The notes under the pieces: model-generated | The model's input: only the letters and a program-made list of their open reading frames with translations | What the model was told of the DNA's origin: nothing | Database searches by the model: none | In this document: piece by piece, positions 28,172-36,381 of the stretch | How the letters are laid out: the number at the start of each line of letters is the position of its first letter | Numbering within the stretch: position 1 is the first letter of the stretch | NCBI RefSeq assembly: GCF_900106525.1 | Contig: NZ_FNOG01000001.1 | Location: 300,392-364,391, forward strand | Reading direction: 5' to 3' | Length of the DNA stretch: 64,000 nucleotides | DNA from: Lysobacter enzymogenes | GTDB lineage: Bacteria > Pseudomonadota > Gammaproteobacteria > Xanthomonadales > Xanthomonadaceae | Program-made: the position numbers and the translations under genes

Positions 28172-28951
28172 ATGGCCGTCAAGATCGAGAAGAAAATCAA
28201 GGGCTACAGCGTGGTCACGCCGGAAGACAAGGCTAAGGACGCCGCCGCCAAGGCCGCCGCCGCGAGCGCGGCCGCCGCGCCGGCCGAACTGCCGGTCGAC
28301 AACGTGATCCAGATGCACGAACGCATCGAGCGCCCCGAGATCCTGATCGGCTCGACCTACAAGATCAAATCGCCGCTGTTCGAGCACGCGCTGTACGTGA
28401 CCATCAACGACATCGTGCTCAACGCCGGCACCGAACACGAACTGCGCCGTCCGTTCGAGATCTTCATCAACTCCAAGAACATGGACCACTTCCAGTGGAT
28501 CGTGGCGCTCACGCGCATCATGTCGGCGGTGTTCCGCAAGGGCGGCGACGTGACCTTCCTGGTCGACGAGATGAAGGCCGTGTTCGACCCGCGCGGCGGC
28601 TACTTCAAGGCCGGCGGCGTCTACATGCCCTCGCTGGTGGCCGAACTCGGCGCGATCGTCGAAGACCACCTCAAGTCGATCGGCATGATCCACGACCCGG
28701 AAATGAGCGACTCCCAGCGCGAACTCATCGCCGAGAAGCGCCGCGCCTACGAAGAACGCTCAAAAAAAAACGCTGACGCCGGCGCCTCGATCAGCGTAGT
28801 CGCCCCGCGCAGCGAAGACGTCACCGTCACCGGCGACGGCGCCAGCTTCCCGCCCAGCGCGACCATGTGCCACAAGTGCAATACCAAGGCGGTGGTGATC
28901 ATGGACGGCTGCGCGACGTGCTTGAACTGCGGGTATTCGAAGTGCGGCTGA
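28172..28951 (+). CDS. Class II ribonucleotide reductase accessory subunit NrdJb
   Basis: The protein has 259 residues. The central domain (ERPEILIGSTYKIKSPLF, NSKNMDHFQWIVALTRIMSAVFRKGGDVTFLVDEMKAVFDP, residues about 50-180) corresponds to the C-terminal part of long NrdJ enzymes. The last 30 residues are a zinc-ribbon-like cysteine tail (CHKCNTKAVVIMDGCATCLNCGYSKCG spread over residues 233-259) that carries the redox cysteines needed for turnover. In Pseudomonas the analogous NrdJb is required with NrdJa. The first about 45 residues are an Ala/Lys-rich extension. A run of nine A bases at 28762-28770 lies inside the gene, just before the linker to the cysteine tail. Confidence 0.88.
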   Translation: MAVKIEKKIKGYSVVTPEDKAKDAAAKAAAASAAAAPAELPVDNVIQMHERIERPEILIGSTYKIKSPLFEHALYVTINDIVLNAGTEHELRRPFEIFINSKNMDHFQWIVALTRIMSAVFRKGGDVTFLVDEMKAVFDPRGGYFKAGGVYMPSLVAELGAIVEDHLKSIGMIHDPEMSDSQRELIAEKRRAYEERSKKNADAGASISVVAPRSEDVTVTGDGASFPPSATMCHKCNTKAVVIMDGCATCLNCGYSKCG

Positions 28952-29007
28952 GGCGATAGCGCCGTCGCGATCGCGCAAGCGCGTTGCGGGCGAGCCGATA
29001 GGCATGG

Positions 29008-29037
29008 ACAAAAGGGCCCTTGGGGCCCTTTTGTTTT
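29008..29037 (+). terminator. Rho-independent terminator after nrdJb
   Basis: A 12-bp perfect stem (ACAAAAGGGCCC / GGGCCCTTTTGT, 29008-29034) with a TTG loop is followed by TTT. It lies about 57 bp beyond the nrdJb stop. Confidence 0.85.
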
Positions 29038-29098
29038 GAGCGCCTGCGAAGCAGTGCGTGCTCGACAATACATCCGCACACGTTCGGGCGCGCGTACC

Positions 29099-29770
29099 TC
29101 AGTTCGTAGTGGTGACCGTCAGCGTCGTCAGAATCGGCGTGGGAATGCTTGGCGAAGTCGTGCCGGCTCTGCAGCCTGCGCCTGACGTCGGCACCAGATA
29201 GAAGATCAGTTTCTGGCGCGAGCCTATGCCCACGTTGGTGCTGGAGCCGGAAGGCCCGATCCCCTGACCGATGCACAGCGCATTCGGCGCGGCGTCCACG
29301 GTCACCCATACGTCGAAGCTCGAATATCCCGGCCAATTCCAGGTCAGCAAGAAGTTGGTCGACGTTTGACCCGACGGAATCGTGACCGGATTCGGCGTGG
29401 CGAACAGGCCGATCGGATTGGCGGGCGCGCTTTCCACCGTGAATCTGATTTCGGATCGGACCGCATTCGAGGACGATCCTTCGCTTATCCAAAACTTGTA
29501 TCGTCCGGGCGTAAGCGCGTAGGGCGTCGCGGTTCCGCCGCCGCCGCCGCATTTCTGCGGGCCCCACGGCGTGTAGTTGTTGTTGCTCGGGTCCCCGTTC
29601 CACCACACGCAGGTAGTGGAGAACGCGTCGCCCCACGAGATCGTAACGTTGGTGGTCGACTGCCCCGCAGGGACCACGACCGGAAGCGGCGATACATTGA
29701 TGTAGGCGGCGTAGGCCGGCTGACTGAAAAGAAAAACTGCCAGAACCGATAGCAATCTGAGCAATTTCAT
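29099..29770 (-). CDS. Hypothetical secreted protein with two beta-sandwich-like repeats
   Basis: The protein has 223 residues. A signal peptide is clear (LLRLLSVLAVFLFSQPAYAAY). The mature part has two similar halves, each with a PxPVxxPxGQxxTN core (PLPVVVPAGQSTTNVTISW and PNPVTIPSGQTSTNFLLTW), suggesting an internal duplication of an Ig-like fold. There are several Cys residues that could form disulfides. Codon use is less GC-biased than in neighbours, a possible sign of transfer. I do not recognise the family. A dyad lies about 50 bp upstream. Confidence 0.75.
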   Translation of the reverse strand: MKLLRLLSVLAVFLFSQPAYAAYINVSPLPVVVPAGQSTTNVTISWGDAFSTTCVWWNGDPSNNNYTPWGPQKCGGGGGTATPYALTPGRYKFWISEGSSSNAVRSEIRFTVESAPANPIGLFATPNPVTIPSGQTSTNFLLTWNWPGYSSFDVWVTVDAAPNALCIGQGIGPSGSSTNVGIGSRQKLIFYLVPTSGAGCRAGTTSPSIPTPILTTLTVTTTN

Positions 29771-29819
29771 GGCGGCTCCCTGTAAGTCCGTTTAGCGATG
29801 CAAACTTCCACGGGCGAGC

Positions 29820-29845
29820 GATCGCACGGTGCGTCCTGTGCGATC
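29820..29845. promoter_or_regulatory. Inverted repeat upstream of the secreted protein gene
   Basis: GATCGCAC and GTGCGATC are separated by 10 bp, centred about 60 bp upstream of the start at 29770. The spacing fits a dimeric regulator site, but no regulator gene is adjacent. Confidence 0.35.
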
Positions 29846-30299
29846 AATGATCTATAGATTTCCGCGCGGCATAAGGTGTTGCCGCTCACAGATATAAAAG
29901 GCCGGTTTTGCGGCATCGTGAGCGCCGCGTCGGATTCTGCGATGATCGCGGGCTCGCCGTCGCCGAGTCGTTCTTGAAGCGAAACGCAGTGCGTTGCTAT
30001 TAGACGCAACGCCGGTGCGGCGGCGCCCCGGGGCGAGGTTTTCGACCAGGGCGGCAGTCGGCCGCGGCGCCGGATCTCACTATCGGGGACCCGCGGACTG
30101 CATGCTATGTTACCCCCAGGAGTTCAGCAGTCGCGCTCAGGATCAGGATGAATCCGCTACCCGCCGTCTCACACCCGCCTACGTCCGCCGCACTCGGCAT
30201 CGCCGACCGCGAAACTTCGGACGCCGTCTCAAATACGACTTCGCTCCTGCGCGCCGCATGGCGCGAGACGGCTGCGCGCGGACTGCGAGACGCAACGCG
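29846..30299. other. Intergenic region without a convincing gene
   Basis: About 450 bases between divergent genes. It is lower in GC near 29850-29900 (TATAAAAG-like sequence). Open frames here lack coding-like composition. A longer N-terminal extension of the GrpB frame reaches back to 29994 but is Arg-rich and not family-like. Confidence 0.45.
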
Positions 30300-30983
30300 A
30301 TGAATGCAGCGGCAGGAGATCTCAGCGGGGCGCTGCAGGTGGCGCGCGTCCTCCGGCGGCTGCGGGCGCAGGTGCAGCCCGGCGAGCTGGGCGCGGAAAG
30401 CGTCGAGCAATTCGTGCGCCGCTACTCGCGCGTGCGCGCGCCGGCGCTCGATCTGAACCTGCACGGCGGCTACGACCCGGCCTGGCCGCAAGCGTTCGGC
30501 GACGAGAAACAGCGCCTGCTGGCGGCGCTCGCCGACGAAGACGTGGCCGGCATCGAACACATCGGCAGCACCGCGATTCCGCAACTGGCGAGCAAGGACA
30601 TCCTGGACATCGTGGTGGCGATGCGCGATGCGGCGGCGATCGAGCGCGTGGCGCGCACGCTGGCCGGACTGGGTTATCAGGCCCATGGCGAAAGCCCGAT
30701 CGACGCCGGCTTCGCGTGGCACTGGCGGATCGCGCAGGACGGCGGCCGCTCGTTCGTGGTCCACACCTGCGCCGCCGACAACCCGCGGTTGGCCGAGATC
30801 AAGAATTTTCGCGACTTCCTGTGCGCGTTCCCGCAGGAGCGGCAGCGCTACGTCGAGCTCAAGCGCGAACTGGCGGCCACGCCGGGCCAGACCTGGCTGG
30901 AATACAGCGCGCTGAAGAAGATCCTGGTGGTGCGCATCACCGCACGGGCCAACGCCTGGCGCGCGGCCGGCGGCGAGGTCTGA
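30300..30983 (+). CDS. GrpB family protein (UPF0157)
   Basis: The protein has 227 residues from the ATG at 30300. An upstream in-frame ATG at 30258 is possible. The GrpB core is clear: YDPAWPQAFGDEKQRLLAAL, then IEHIGSTAIPQLASKDILDIVVAM, and the later LAEIKNFRDFLCAFPQERQRYVELKREL. The HIGSTAI...KDILDI segment is the nucleotidyltransferase-fold signature of the family. The molecular function is not established. The N-terminal about 50 residues are an extension not typical for the family. It is followed 44 bp later by an ABC-2 permease gene. Confidence 0.85.
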   Translation: MNAAAGDLSGALQVARVLRRLRAQVQPGELGAESVEQFVRRYSRVRAPALDLNLHGGYDPAWPQAFGDEKQRLLAALADEDVAGIEHIGSTAIPQLASKDILDIVVAMRDAAAIERVARTLAGLGYQAHGESPIDAGFAWHWRIAQDGGRSFVVHTCAADNPRLAEIKNFRDFLCAFPQERQRYVELKRELAATPGQTWLEYSALKKILVVRITARANAWRAAGGEV

Positions 30984-31027
30984 GCCTGCATGCGGCAGCA
31001 TCGCGTTCCGGCCCGGGGCCGTCAGGC

Positions 31028-31807
31028 ATGAGCGTCTCCTCCGATCTGATCGCGCTGCATTGCATCGTGCGCCGCGAGGTCTCGCGCATCCTGCGCCTGT
31101 GGCTGCAGACGCTGGTGCCGCCGGCGGTGTCCACCGCGCTGTACTTCGCGATCTTCGGCAAGCTGATCGGCGACCGCATCGGCAGCGTCGACGGCGGCTC
31201 GAGCTATCTGCAGTTCATCACCCCCGGGCTGGTGATGATGTGCATCATCACCAGCAGCTACGGCAACGCCTCCAGTTCGTTCTTCTTCGTTCGCTTCAAC
31301 CGCGCGGTGGAGGAGATGCTGGTGTCGCCGATGCGCAACTGGATCATCCTGCTCGGCTACGTCGCCGGCGCGGTGGTGCGCAGCCTGATGGTGGGCGCGA
31401 TCGTCGTCGCCATCGCGTTGGTGCTGTCGCCGTCGCTGTCCCTGGCGCACCCGCTGGTCGCCGTGCTGTCGGCGTTGCTGGCCGCGACGATCTTCTCGCT
31501 GCTGGGCTTCATCAACGCGCTGTACGCGAAGACGCTCGACGACATCGGCCACGTCTCGCACTACGTGCTCACGCCGCTGGCCTACCTCGGTGGCGTGTTC
31601 TACCCGATCAGCCTGCTGGACGCGCCATGGCAGGCGGTCGCCCAGGTCAATCCGCTGGCGCACATGATCGGCACCTTCCGCTACGGCGTGCTCGGCACCG
31701 GCGCGTCGGGCTTCGGCCTGTCCATCGCGGTGATGCTCGGCCTGACGCTGGGCCTGTCCGCGCTCGCCCTGGCCCTGCTCGGCCGCGGCGTGGGGACGCG
31801 CTCGTGA
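31028..31807 (+). CDS. ABC-2 type transporter permease, YadH-like
   Basis: The protein has 259 residues with six membrane spans. The ABC-2 signature is clear: LVPPAVSTALYFAIFGKLIG, YLQFITPGLVMMCIITSSYGNASSSFF, VEEMLVSPMRNWIILLGYVAGAVVRSLMVG, and YVLTPLAYLGGVFYPISLL. It closely resembles YadH, which normally works with an ATPase (YadG) encoded just upstream. No ATPase gene is present here, so it is an orphan or uses a partner from elsewhere. The stop overlaps the GTG start of the next gene, indicating coupling to the nucleotidyltransferase fusion. Confidence 0.87.
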   Translation: MSVSSDLIALHCIVRREVSRILRLWLQTLVPPAVSTALYFAIFGKLIGDRIGSVDGGSSYLQFITPGLVMMCIITSSYGNASSSFFFVRFNRAVEEMLVSPMRNWIILLGYVAGAVVRSLMVGAIVVAIALVLSPSLSLAHPLVAVLSALLAATIFSLLGFINALYAKTLDDIGHVSHYVLTPLAYLGGVFYPISLLDAPWQAVAQVNPLAHMIGTFRYGVLGTGASGFGLSIAVMLGLTLGLSALALALLGRGVGTRS

Positions 31808-33897
31808 ACCGCATCGATGCCGCGCTCGATCCTGTCCTGATCGCCGACGCCTACGCGCGGCCGGTGTATCGCGACGACCGCCACGACGTGCGCGTCGGCG
31901 AGGTGATCGAGCTGCTCCAGGCTGCCGGCATGCGCGTGTTCATCGTCGGCGGCGCGCCGCGCGACTGGCTGGTCGGGCAACCGGGCAACGACATCGACCT
32001 GTGCGTGGACGCGGCCGCCGACGACGCGCTGCTGCGCCTGCGCGAAGCGTATCCGGCCATCGACGGCGTGCGCATGCACAACCAGCGCTTCGGCGTGCTG
32101 CGTTGGGGCGACGAAGCCAGCGGCGGCGTCGACATCAACATGCTGCGCAGCTGGAAGGACATCCGCAACGACGACATGTGGACCACCACGTTCGTTCCGC
32201 GCGCCGATCTGGTCGAGGACGCGCAGATGCGCGACTTCTCGGTCAATGCGTTCTATTACGACTGCCGCGACAACGCGCTGCTCGATCCGCTGGGCTGCGG
32301 CATCGACGACGTGCGGACCAAGACGCTGCGGCTGATCACCCACCATCGCGTGCTCGACACCAGTTATCGCACCAGCTTTCGCATCCTGCAGTTCCTCAGT
32401 CGCGGTTACGCCGCCACCGACGGCATCCACGCGCATCTTGAGCAGCGTGCGGACCGCGACATCCAGGGCATGGGCGAGCGCATCCATCGCTGGATCCCCA
32501 ACCACCTGCATCTCGAAGACGCGCAGCGGGCGCAGTTCCGGCGACGGCTCTACGCCCATGCGCGCGAGCCCGCCTCGTTCGCGGTGCTCGACAGCCACTT
32601 CCAACGGAACCCGCTCATGGATGGATCGACCCCGACCGCGCCCGCCTCGTTCCGCCGCGTCTTCCAAGCCGGGCTGACGGATGCCGACGGGCAACTCCTG
32701 GGCGGGACCGAAGTGTTGCATCTGGTGCCGCATCGCGGGCGCCTGTTCGCGTCGCTGTCGTACAAGTTGAACGACTACCGGCCGGACGATCCGAACAACG
32801 GCGCGCAGATCGCGGTGCTGGACCGCGCCGATGGCGACTGGCGGCTCGCCCACGCTTACGAGCGCGTGCATTGGCGCACGACGCTGGAGTCGGTGACCTT
32901 CACCCGCGACGGCCACGGGCGCTCGCTCGATGCGCCGGTGTCGCTGCTGCTCGCCGCGCCCTCCGACAGCCGCGGGCATGTCTATGTCGACAGCTTCGAC
33001 GACGACGCAGGCACCTGGACGCGCACCCATCTGGGCAGCGGCGACGGCGTGGCCAGCACCCGCAGCTTCTTCATCCATCGCGACACTGCGACCGGCCAGG
33101 AACGCGTATTCGCCGGCACCGCACCCACCGGCATCTTCAGCGGCGTCTACGACCCGGACGTGCCGGGCCGCATCCGCTGGGACGAAACCGCCGAGCTGTC
33201 GGGCTACACGCGTCGGCCGATGTCGTTTACCCGATGCAACGGCCAGCTATACGTCAGCATCAAGCCCGACATCTACCGGCGCATCGATGGCCCGACGCCG
33301 CAGTGGGAAAAGGTCTACACCATTGCTCATCCGTTGGTGGTTCCCAGCAGTGGCTTCCGCGGGCTCAGCACCGTGCCCGATCCGAACGGCAGCGGCGAAG
33401 TGCTGCTGGCCGCGCTCGAAGGCGACCTGTGCCGCGTGGTGCGCATCGATCCGAACGACGGTTTCCGCGAAACCCTGGAGCTGGATGTCATCGATTTCCT
33501 GCACCAGCAGTGGGGAACGCGTCCGACCTATGCCGTGGCCGCCTACGACGACTTCACTCCGGTGGCCGATGCGCACGGCGGCGCGCCGCGGTTGCTGTGC
33601 GGACTGGGCGCCACCTACAGCACGCAACTCGACACGCACCCGGCCGATGCCTGGGTGACCGACGCGTGGTATCTCATTCGCGATCCCGACGGCTCGCGCT
33701 ACACGCTGGGACGCGTCGACGATCCGCAAGTGCCCGGCACCGCCGATCTCGTCGCCGCGCGCACCTTCGCCGCCTCGCCGTTCGCGCCGGACATGATGTA
33801 CGTCGGCGGCTACGACCCCAACGCCAAGCGATGCCGGCAGACCGCCTGGGTGTTCTCGGTGTCGGCCGGCGCCGCGCTCGCCGAATGGAAGCGCTGA
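31804..33897 (+). CDS. CCA/poly(A)-polymerase-type nucleotidyltransferase domain fused to a beta-propeller-like domain
   Basis: The protein has 697 residues and starts with GTG inside the stop of the permease gene. Residues 1-200 contain the class II poly(A) polymerase/CCA-adding head: VFIVGGAPRDWLVGQPGNDIDLCVDA (Gly49-Gly50, Arg53-Asp54, metal Asp63/Asp65), then MRDFSVNAFYYD and NALLDPLGCGIDDVRTKTLRLI, and SYRTSFRILQF. The arm/tail tRNA-binding domains are missing. From about residue 270 the chain is a run of repeated beta units (GGTEVLHLVPHRGRLFASLSYKL, RPMSFTRCNGQLYVSI, FRGLSTVPDPNGSGEVLLAAL), suggesting a beta-propeller. I do not know a protein with this combination. The function cannot be assigned. 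Confidence 0.8.
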   Translation: MNRIDAALDPVLIADAYARPVYRDDRHDVRVGEVIELLQAAGMRVFIVGGAPRDWLVGQPGNDIDLCVDAAADDALLRLREAYPAIDGVRMHNQRFGVLRWGDEASGGVDINMLRSWKDIRNDDMWTTTFVPRADLVEDAQMRDFSVNAFYYDCRDNALLDPLGCGIDDVRTKTLRLITHHRVLDTSYRTSFRILQFLSRGYAATDGIHAHLEQRADRDIQGMGERIHRWIPNHLHLEDAQRAQFRRRLYAHAREPASFAVLDSHFQRNPLMDGSTPTAPASFRRVFQAGLTDADGQLLGGTEVLHLVPHRGRLFASLSYKLNDYRPDDPNNGAQIAVLDRADGDWRLAHAYERVHWRTTLESVTFTRDGHGRSLDAPVSLLLAAPSDSRGHVYVDSFDDDAGTWTRTHLGSGDGVASTRSFFIHRDTATGQERVFAGTAPTGIFSGVYDPDVPGRIRWDETAELSGYTRRPMSFTRCNGQLYVSIKPDIYRRIDGPTPQWEKVYTIAHPLVVPSSGFRGLSTVPDPNGSGEVLLAALEGDLCRVVRIDPNDGFRETLELDVIDFLHQQWGTRPTYAVAAYDDFTPVADAHGGAPRLLCGLGATYSTQLDTHPADAWVTDAWYLIRDPDGSRYTLGRVDDPQVPGTADLVAARTFAASPFAPDMMYVGGYDPNAKRCRQTAWVFSVSAGAALAEWKR

Positions 33898-34061
33898 CTG
33901 CGTCGGCGGACAACGATCGATCCCTATTTCAACGGCGCGCGCTTTCTCGGTCTGCGAGACCTGTCCGGCCTAAAGTGACTGCAACAGCGAATCGTTGCGG
34001 AAGTCTCCAGGGTTTCGTGATACGGGTCCGAATCCACGGTGATCGTGGCTAGACCTGTGTA

Positions 34062-34091
34062 TTGAATTCCCCCTTGCGCGGTGCCTATAGT
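34062..34091 (+). promoter_or_regulatory. Sigma70-like promoter of the biosynthetic operon
   Basis: TTGAAT (34062-34067) and TATAGT (34086-34091) are separated by 18 bp, a close match to the consensus in an otherwise GC-rich genome. It lies 133 bp upstream of the first gene. The rest of the 33898-34224 gap holds no gene. Confidence 0.65.
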
Positions 34092-34224
34092 CGTCACGCG
34101 CTTTCCACAATTGGACTGTATAAGCCGGCAGCCTTGCCGACGGACGCATCCGCTTCGCTGGACCCGCACAGGCAGTGGTCGCCGCACCGGCGGCCAATGG
34201 AATCGCTTCTCGGCACGGACGTCC

Positions 34225-34776
34225 ATGAACTCTGATTTCCTGGCTCTCCAGCCGGCGCTTGCGAGCGCGGGCTTGGCTTCTGCAGACACCCTCCTGAGTA
34301 CGGACGAGGCCGCGCCTTCCAAGCGGCTCGCCGATTACCTGGCCCTGCAGGGCTCGACCACGTTCTTTCTGCAGACCATCAGCGGCCATCCGGTCGAAGT
34401 CGAAGTACTGCAGCAGTCCATCGAAACGCATCCGCATCGCGGCGACATCCTGCATCGCCACTCGCGCCTTTACGTGCGGCATCCGCGCAACATCGTCCTG
34501 GTGGCCGAATCCGAGATCGCGTTGTCGCGGTTGGACCCGGAGCAGCGCGAGAAACTCATCGAGCGCATCGAAGGCATCGGCAAATTGCTCGATCCGGGCA
34601 ATCTCGGGCTGCTCGAAAAGCGCGACATCGAAGTCGCGCGCGTGCCGGCGCCGCACACCCTGCAGACCGCCTCGGACTGGGCCGTTTCGCGCTATTTCTC
34701 GATGACGATCAACGGCGTGCACTACGGCGAGATCCGCGAAATCCTCAACAACGAATCGCTGGAGCGCGCCCGATGA
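34225..34776 (+). CDS. Chorismate pyruvate-lyase-like protein (4-hydroxybenzoate-forming, predicted)
   Basis: The protein has 183 residues from the ATG at 34225. The segment HRHSRLYVRHPRNIVLVAESEIALSRL and the late INGVHYGEIREIL fit the chorismate lyase/Rv2949c-like fold, whose members remove pyruvate from chorismate to give 4-hydroxybenzoate. VEVEVLQQSIE fits the preceding strand. Sequence identity is low by eye, so the reaction is a prediction. Its place as first gene before an acyl-adenylating ligase and an acyl carrier protein supports a role in supplying an aromatic acid starter. It overlaps the ligase gene by four bases. Confidence 0.65.
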   Translation: MNSDFLALQPALASAGLASADTLLSTDEAAPSKRLADYLALQGSTTFFLQTISGHPVEVEVLQQSIETHPHRGDILHRHSRLYVRHPRNIVLVAESEIALSRLDPEQREKLIERIEGIGKLLDPGNLGLLEKRDIEVARVPAPHTLQTASDWAVSRYFSMTINGVHYGEIREILNNESLERAR

Positions 34777-36107
34777 GCGCAGTCGAACGCGCGACGCGGG
34801 CCGACCGCGACTGGACCGACGCGCTCGCCTCCAGCGCCAGCGTGGTGCACCTGGGCGGCGAATCGCTCGGCGTGCAGGCCTTGCTGGCGCGCGGGCGCGC
34901 CGGCTGGCAGGCGCATGCGGCCTGCAGGTTCCCCGCGCTGCGCGGGATCGGCGACATCGACATGTTGTCGCTGCTGCTGGCCGCCATCGTCGACCGGCGC
35001 ACGGCGTTGCTGTGCGCTGCCGACGCGGCCGCGCCCGCTGCGTGCGATGGCGTTATCGGTGGCGCGATCGAAATCCGCGACGACCGCGCGCGCATCGCCG
35101 AGGAGCATCCGCTATATCCGGACGGCCTGGCGGTGTTGTCTTCGGGCACGCTGGGCACCCCGAAAATCATCTGGCACGACCCGCACGACTTGCTCGCGAC
35201 CGCGGCGCTGGCGATGCGGCGGTTGGACCTTCGCGCGCACGACCGCGTACTGGTCACCGTGCCGCTGCACCATATGTACGGTCTCGGCGCGGCGTTGATC
35301 CCCGCACTGCTGGCGGGGGCGCAGGTCCATCTGCTGCCGAAGGCCAACCTGCTCAGCTTCAACGAAGCGCTGCGCACCGCCGCGCCGACCTGGGTGTACT
35401 CGACGCCGCATCTGCTGCGCACCCTGGTGCAGCGCAAGCACGCTCCCATTTCGGAGAACTGCAGCCTGGTGCTGGCCGGCGACGGCATCCCGGCGCCGCT
35501 GCACGCGCAAGCGCAGGTGGTGTTCCAGCGCGTGTTCGACCTGTACGGAAGTTCGGAGCTGGGCGTGATCGCGATTTCCGCGGCCAACCAGCCGCAGACG
35601 CTGCATCCGCTCGATGGCGTGCGTGTGTTCCCGGCCGAGGCGGGCGCCCAACAAACCCGGCTGGTCGTGCGCCATCCGCACGCGGCCACGCACATCGCGC
35701 ACGCGGACGGCCTCATCGCCGTGCCGCCGGCCTGGGACACGCGCGACATCGCGCTGTTCCACGACGACGGCAGTTTCGCGATCCAGGGCCGGGCCGACCT
35801 CAGCCTCAATCGCGCCGGAAAACTGCTGGTGCTGGCCGATCTGGAGCGCGCGATGATGGGCTGGCCCGGCGTCGAAATCGCCGTGGCGATCGCGCTCGAC
35901 GAGGACACCGTCGCGGGCAAGGCCATCGCCGCGGTCGTCCAGGCGTCGTCGTCGGCGCTCACCGTTGACACCCTCAAGCAGCATGCGGCGAACACGCTGC
36001 CGGCCTTCGCACGGCCGGACCGTTACGTGCTCGCCGCCGAACTCCCGCGTCTGGGCAGCGGCAAACCCGACCGGAACACCATCACCAAGGACTATCGCCA
36101 TGGATAA
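34773..36107 (+). CDS. Acyl-adenylate-forming ligase (AMP-binding family)
   Basis: The protein has 444 residues, shorter than typical (about 500-550). The core motifs of the family are present: AVLSSGTLGTPKIIWHD (A3, phosphate loop), VPLHHMYGLGAALIPALLAG (A4), VFDLYGSSELGVIAIS (A5), WDTRDIALFHDDGSFAIQGRAD (A7/A8) and LGSGKPDRNTI with the catalytic Lys (A10). It probably activates an aryl or fatty acid and loads it on the carrier protein encoded next. The 8-bp overlap with that gene supports a direct partnership. The shortened N-terminal region may limit the substrate pocket. Confidence 0.85.
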   Translation: MSAVERATRADRDWTDALASSASVVHLGGESLGVQALLARGRAGWQAHAACRFPALRGIGDIDMLSLLLAAIVDRRTALLCAADAAAPAACDGVIGGAIEIRDDRARIAEEHPLYPDGLAVLSSGTLGTPKIIWHDPHDLLATAALAMRRLDLRAHDRVLVTVPLHHMYGLGAALIPALLAGAQVHLLPKANLLSFNEALRTAAPTWVYSTPHLLRTLVQRKHAPISENCSLVLAGDGIPAPLHAQAQVVFQRVFDLYGSSELGVIAISAANQPQTLHPLDGVRVFPAEAGAQQTRLVVRHPHAATHIAHADGLIAVPPAWDTRDIALFHDDGSFAIQGRADLSLNRAGKLLVLADLERAMMGWPGVEIAVAIALDEDTVAGKAIAAVVQASSSALTVDTLKQHAANTLPAFARPDRYVLAAELPRLGSGKPDRNTITKDYRHG

Positions 36108-36381
36108 ATCCCGCGTCATCGACATCCTCAAGCGCATCATCGCCGAGGATCTCGATCTCAACATCGGCTACGACCAGATCGACGACGCGGCGTCGTTCCT
36201 GGAGGACGGCCTGGCGCTGGATTCGATCAGCATGGCCGAGTTCATCAATCTGCTCGAAGGCCGGTTCCAGATACGCATCCTCGACGAAGACCTGGAGACG
36301 GCGACGTTCCGCTCGCTCGACAGCGTGGCCACGCTGGTGCAGACGCGGATGGCCGAGCGCGCCTGCGAGGTCGAGGCCTGA
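36100..36381 (+). CDS. Acyl carrier protein
   Basis: The protein has 93 residues and is acidic. Helix I (VIDILKRIIAEDLDL) precedes the phosphopantetheine site Ser42 in GLALDSISMAEF, then helices III/IV (INLLEGRFQIRILDEDLET, FRSLDSVATLV). The DSI rather than DSL motif is common in aryl or polyketide carrier proteins. It overlaps the ligase gene by 8 bp and the radical SAM gene by one base. It presumably holds the growing or modified acyl group while tailoring enzymes act. A phosphopantetheinyl transferase is not encoded here. Confidence 0.9.
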   Translation: MDKSRVIDILKRIIAEDLDLNIGYDQIDDAASFLEDGLALDSISMAEFINLLEGRFQIRILDEDLETATFRSLDSVATLVQTRMAERACEVEA

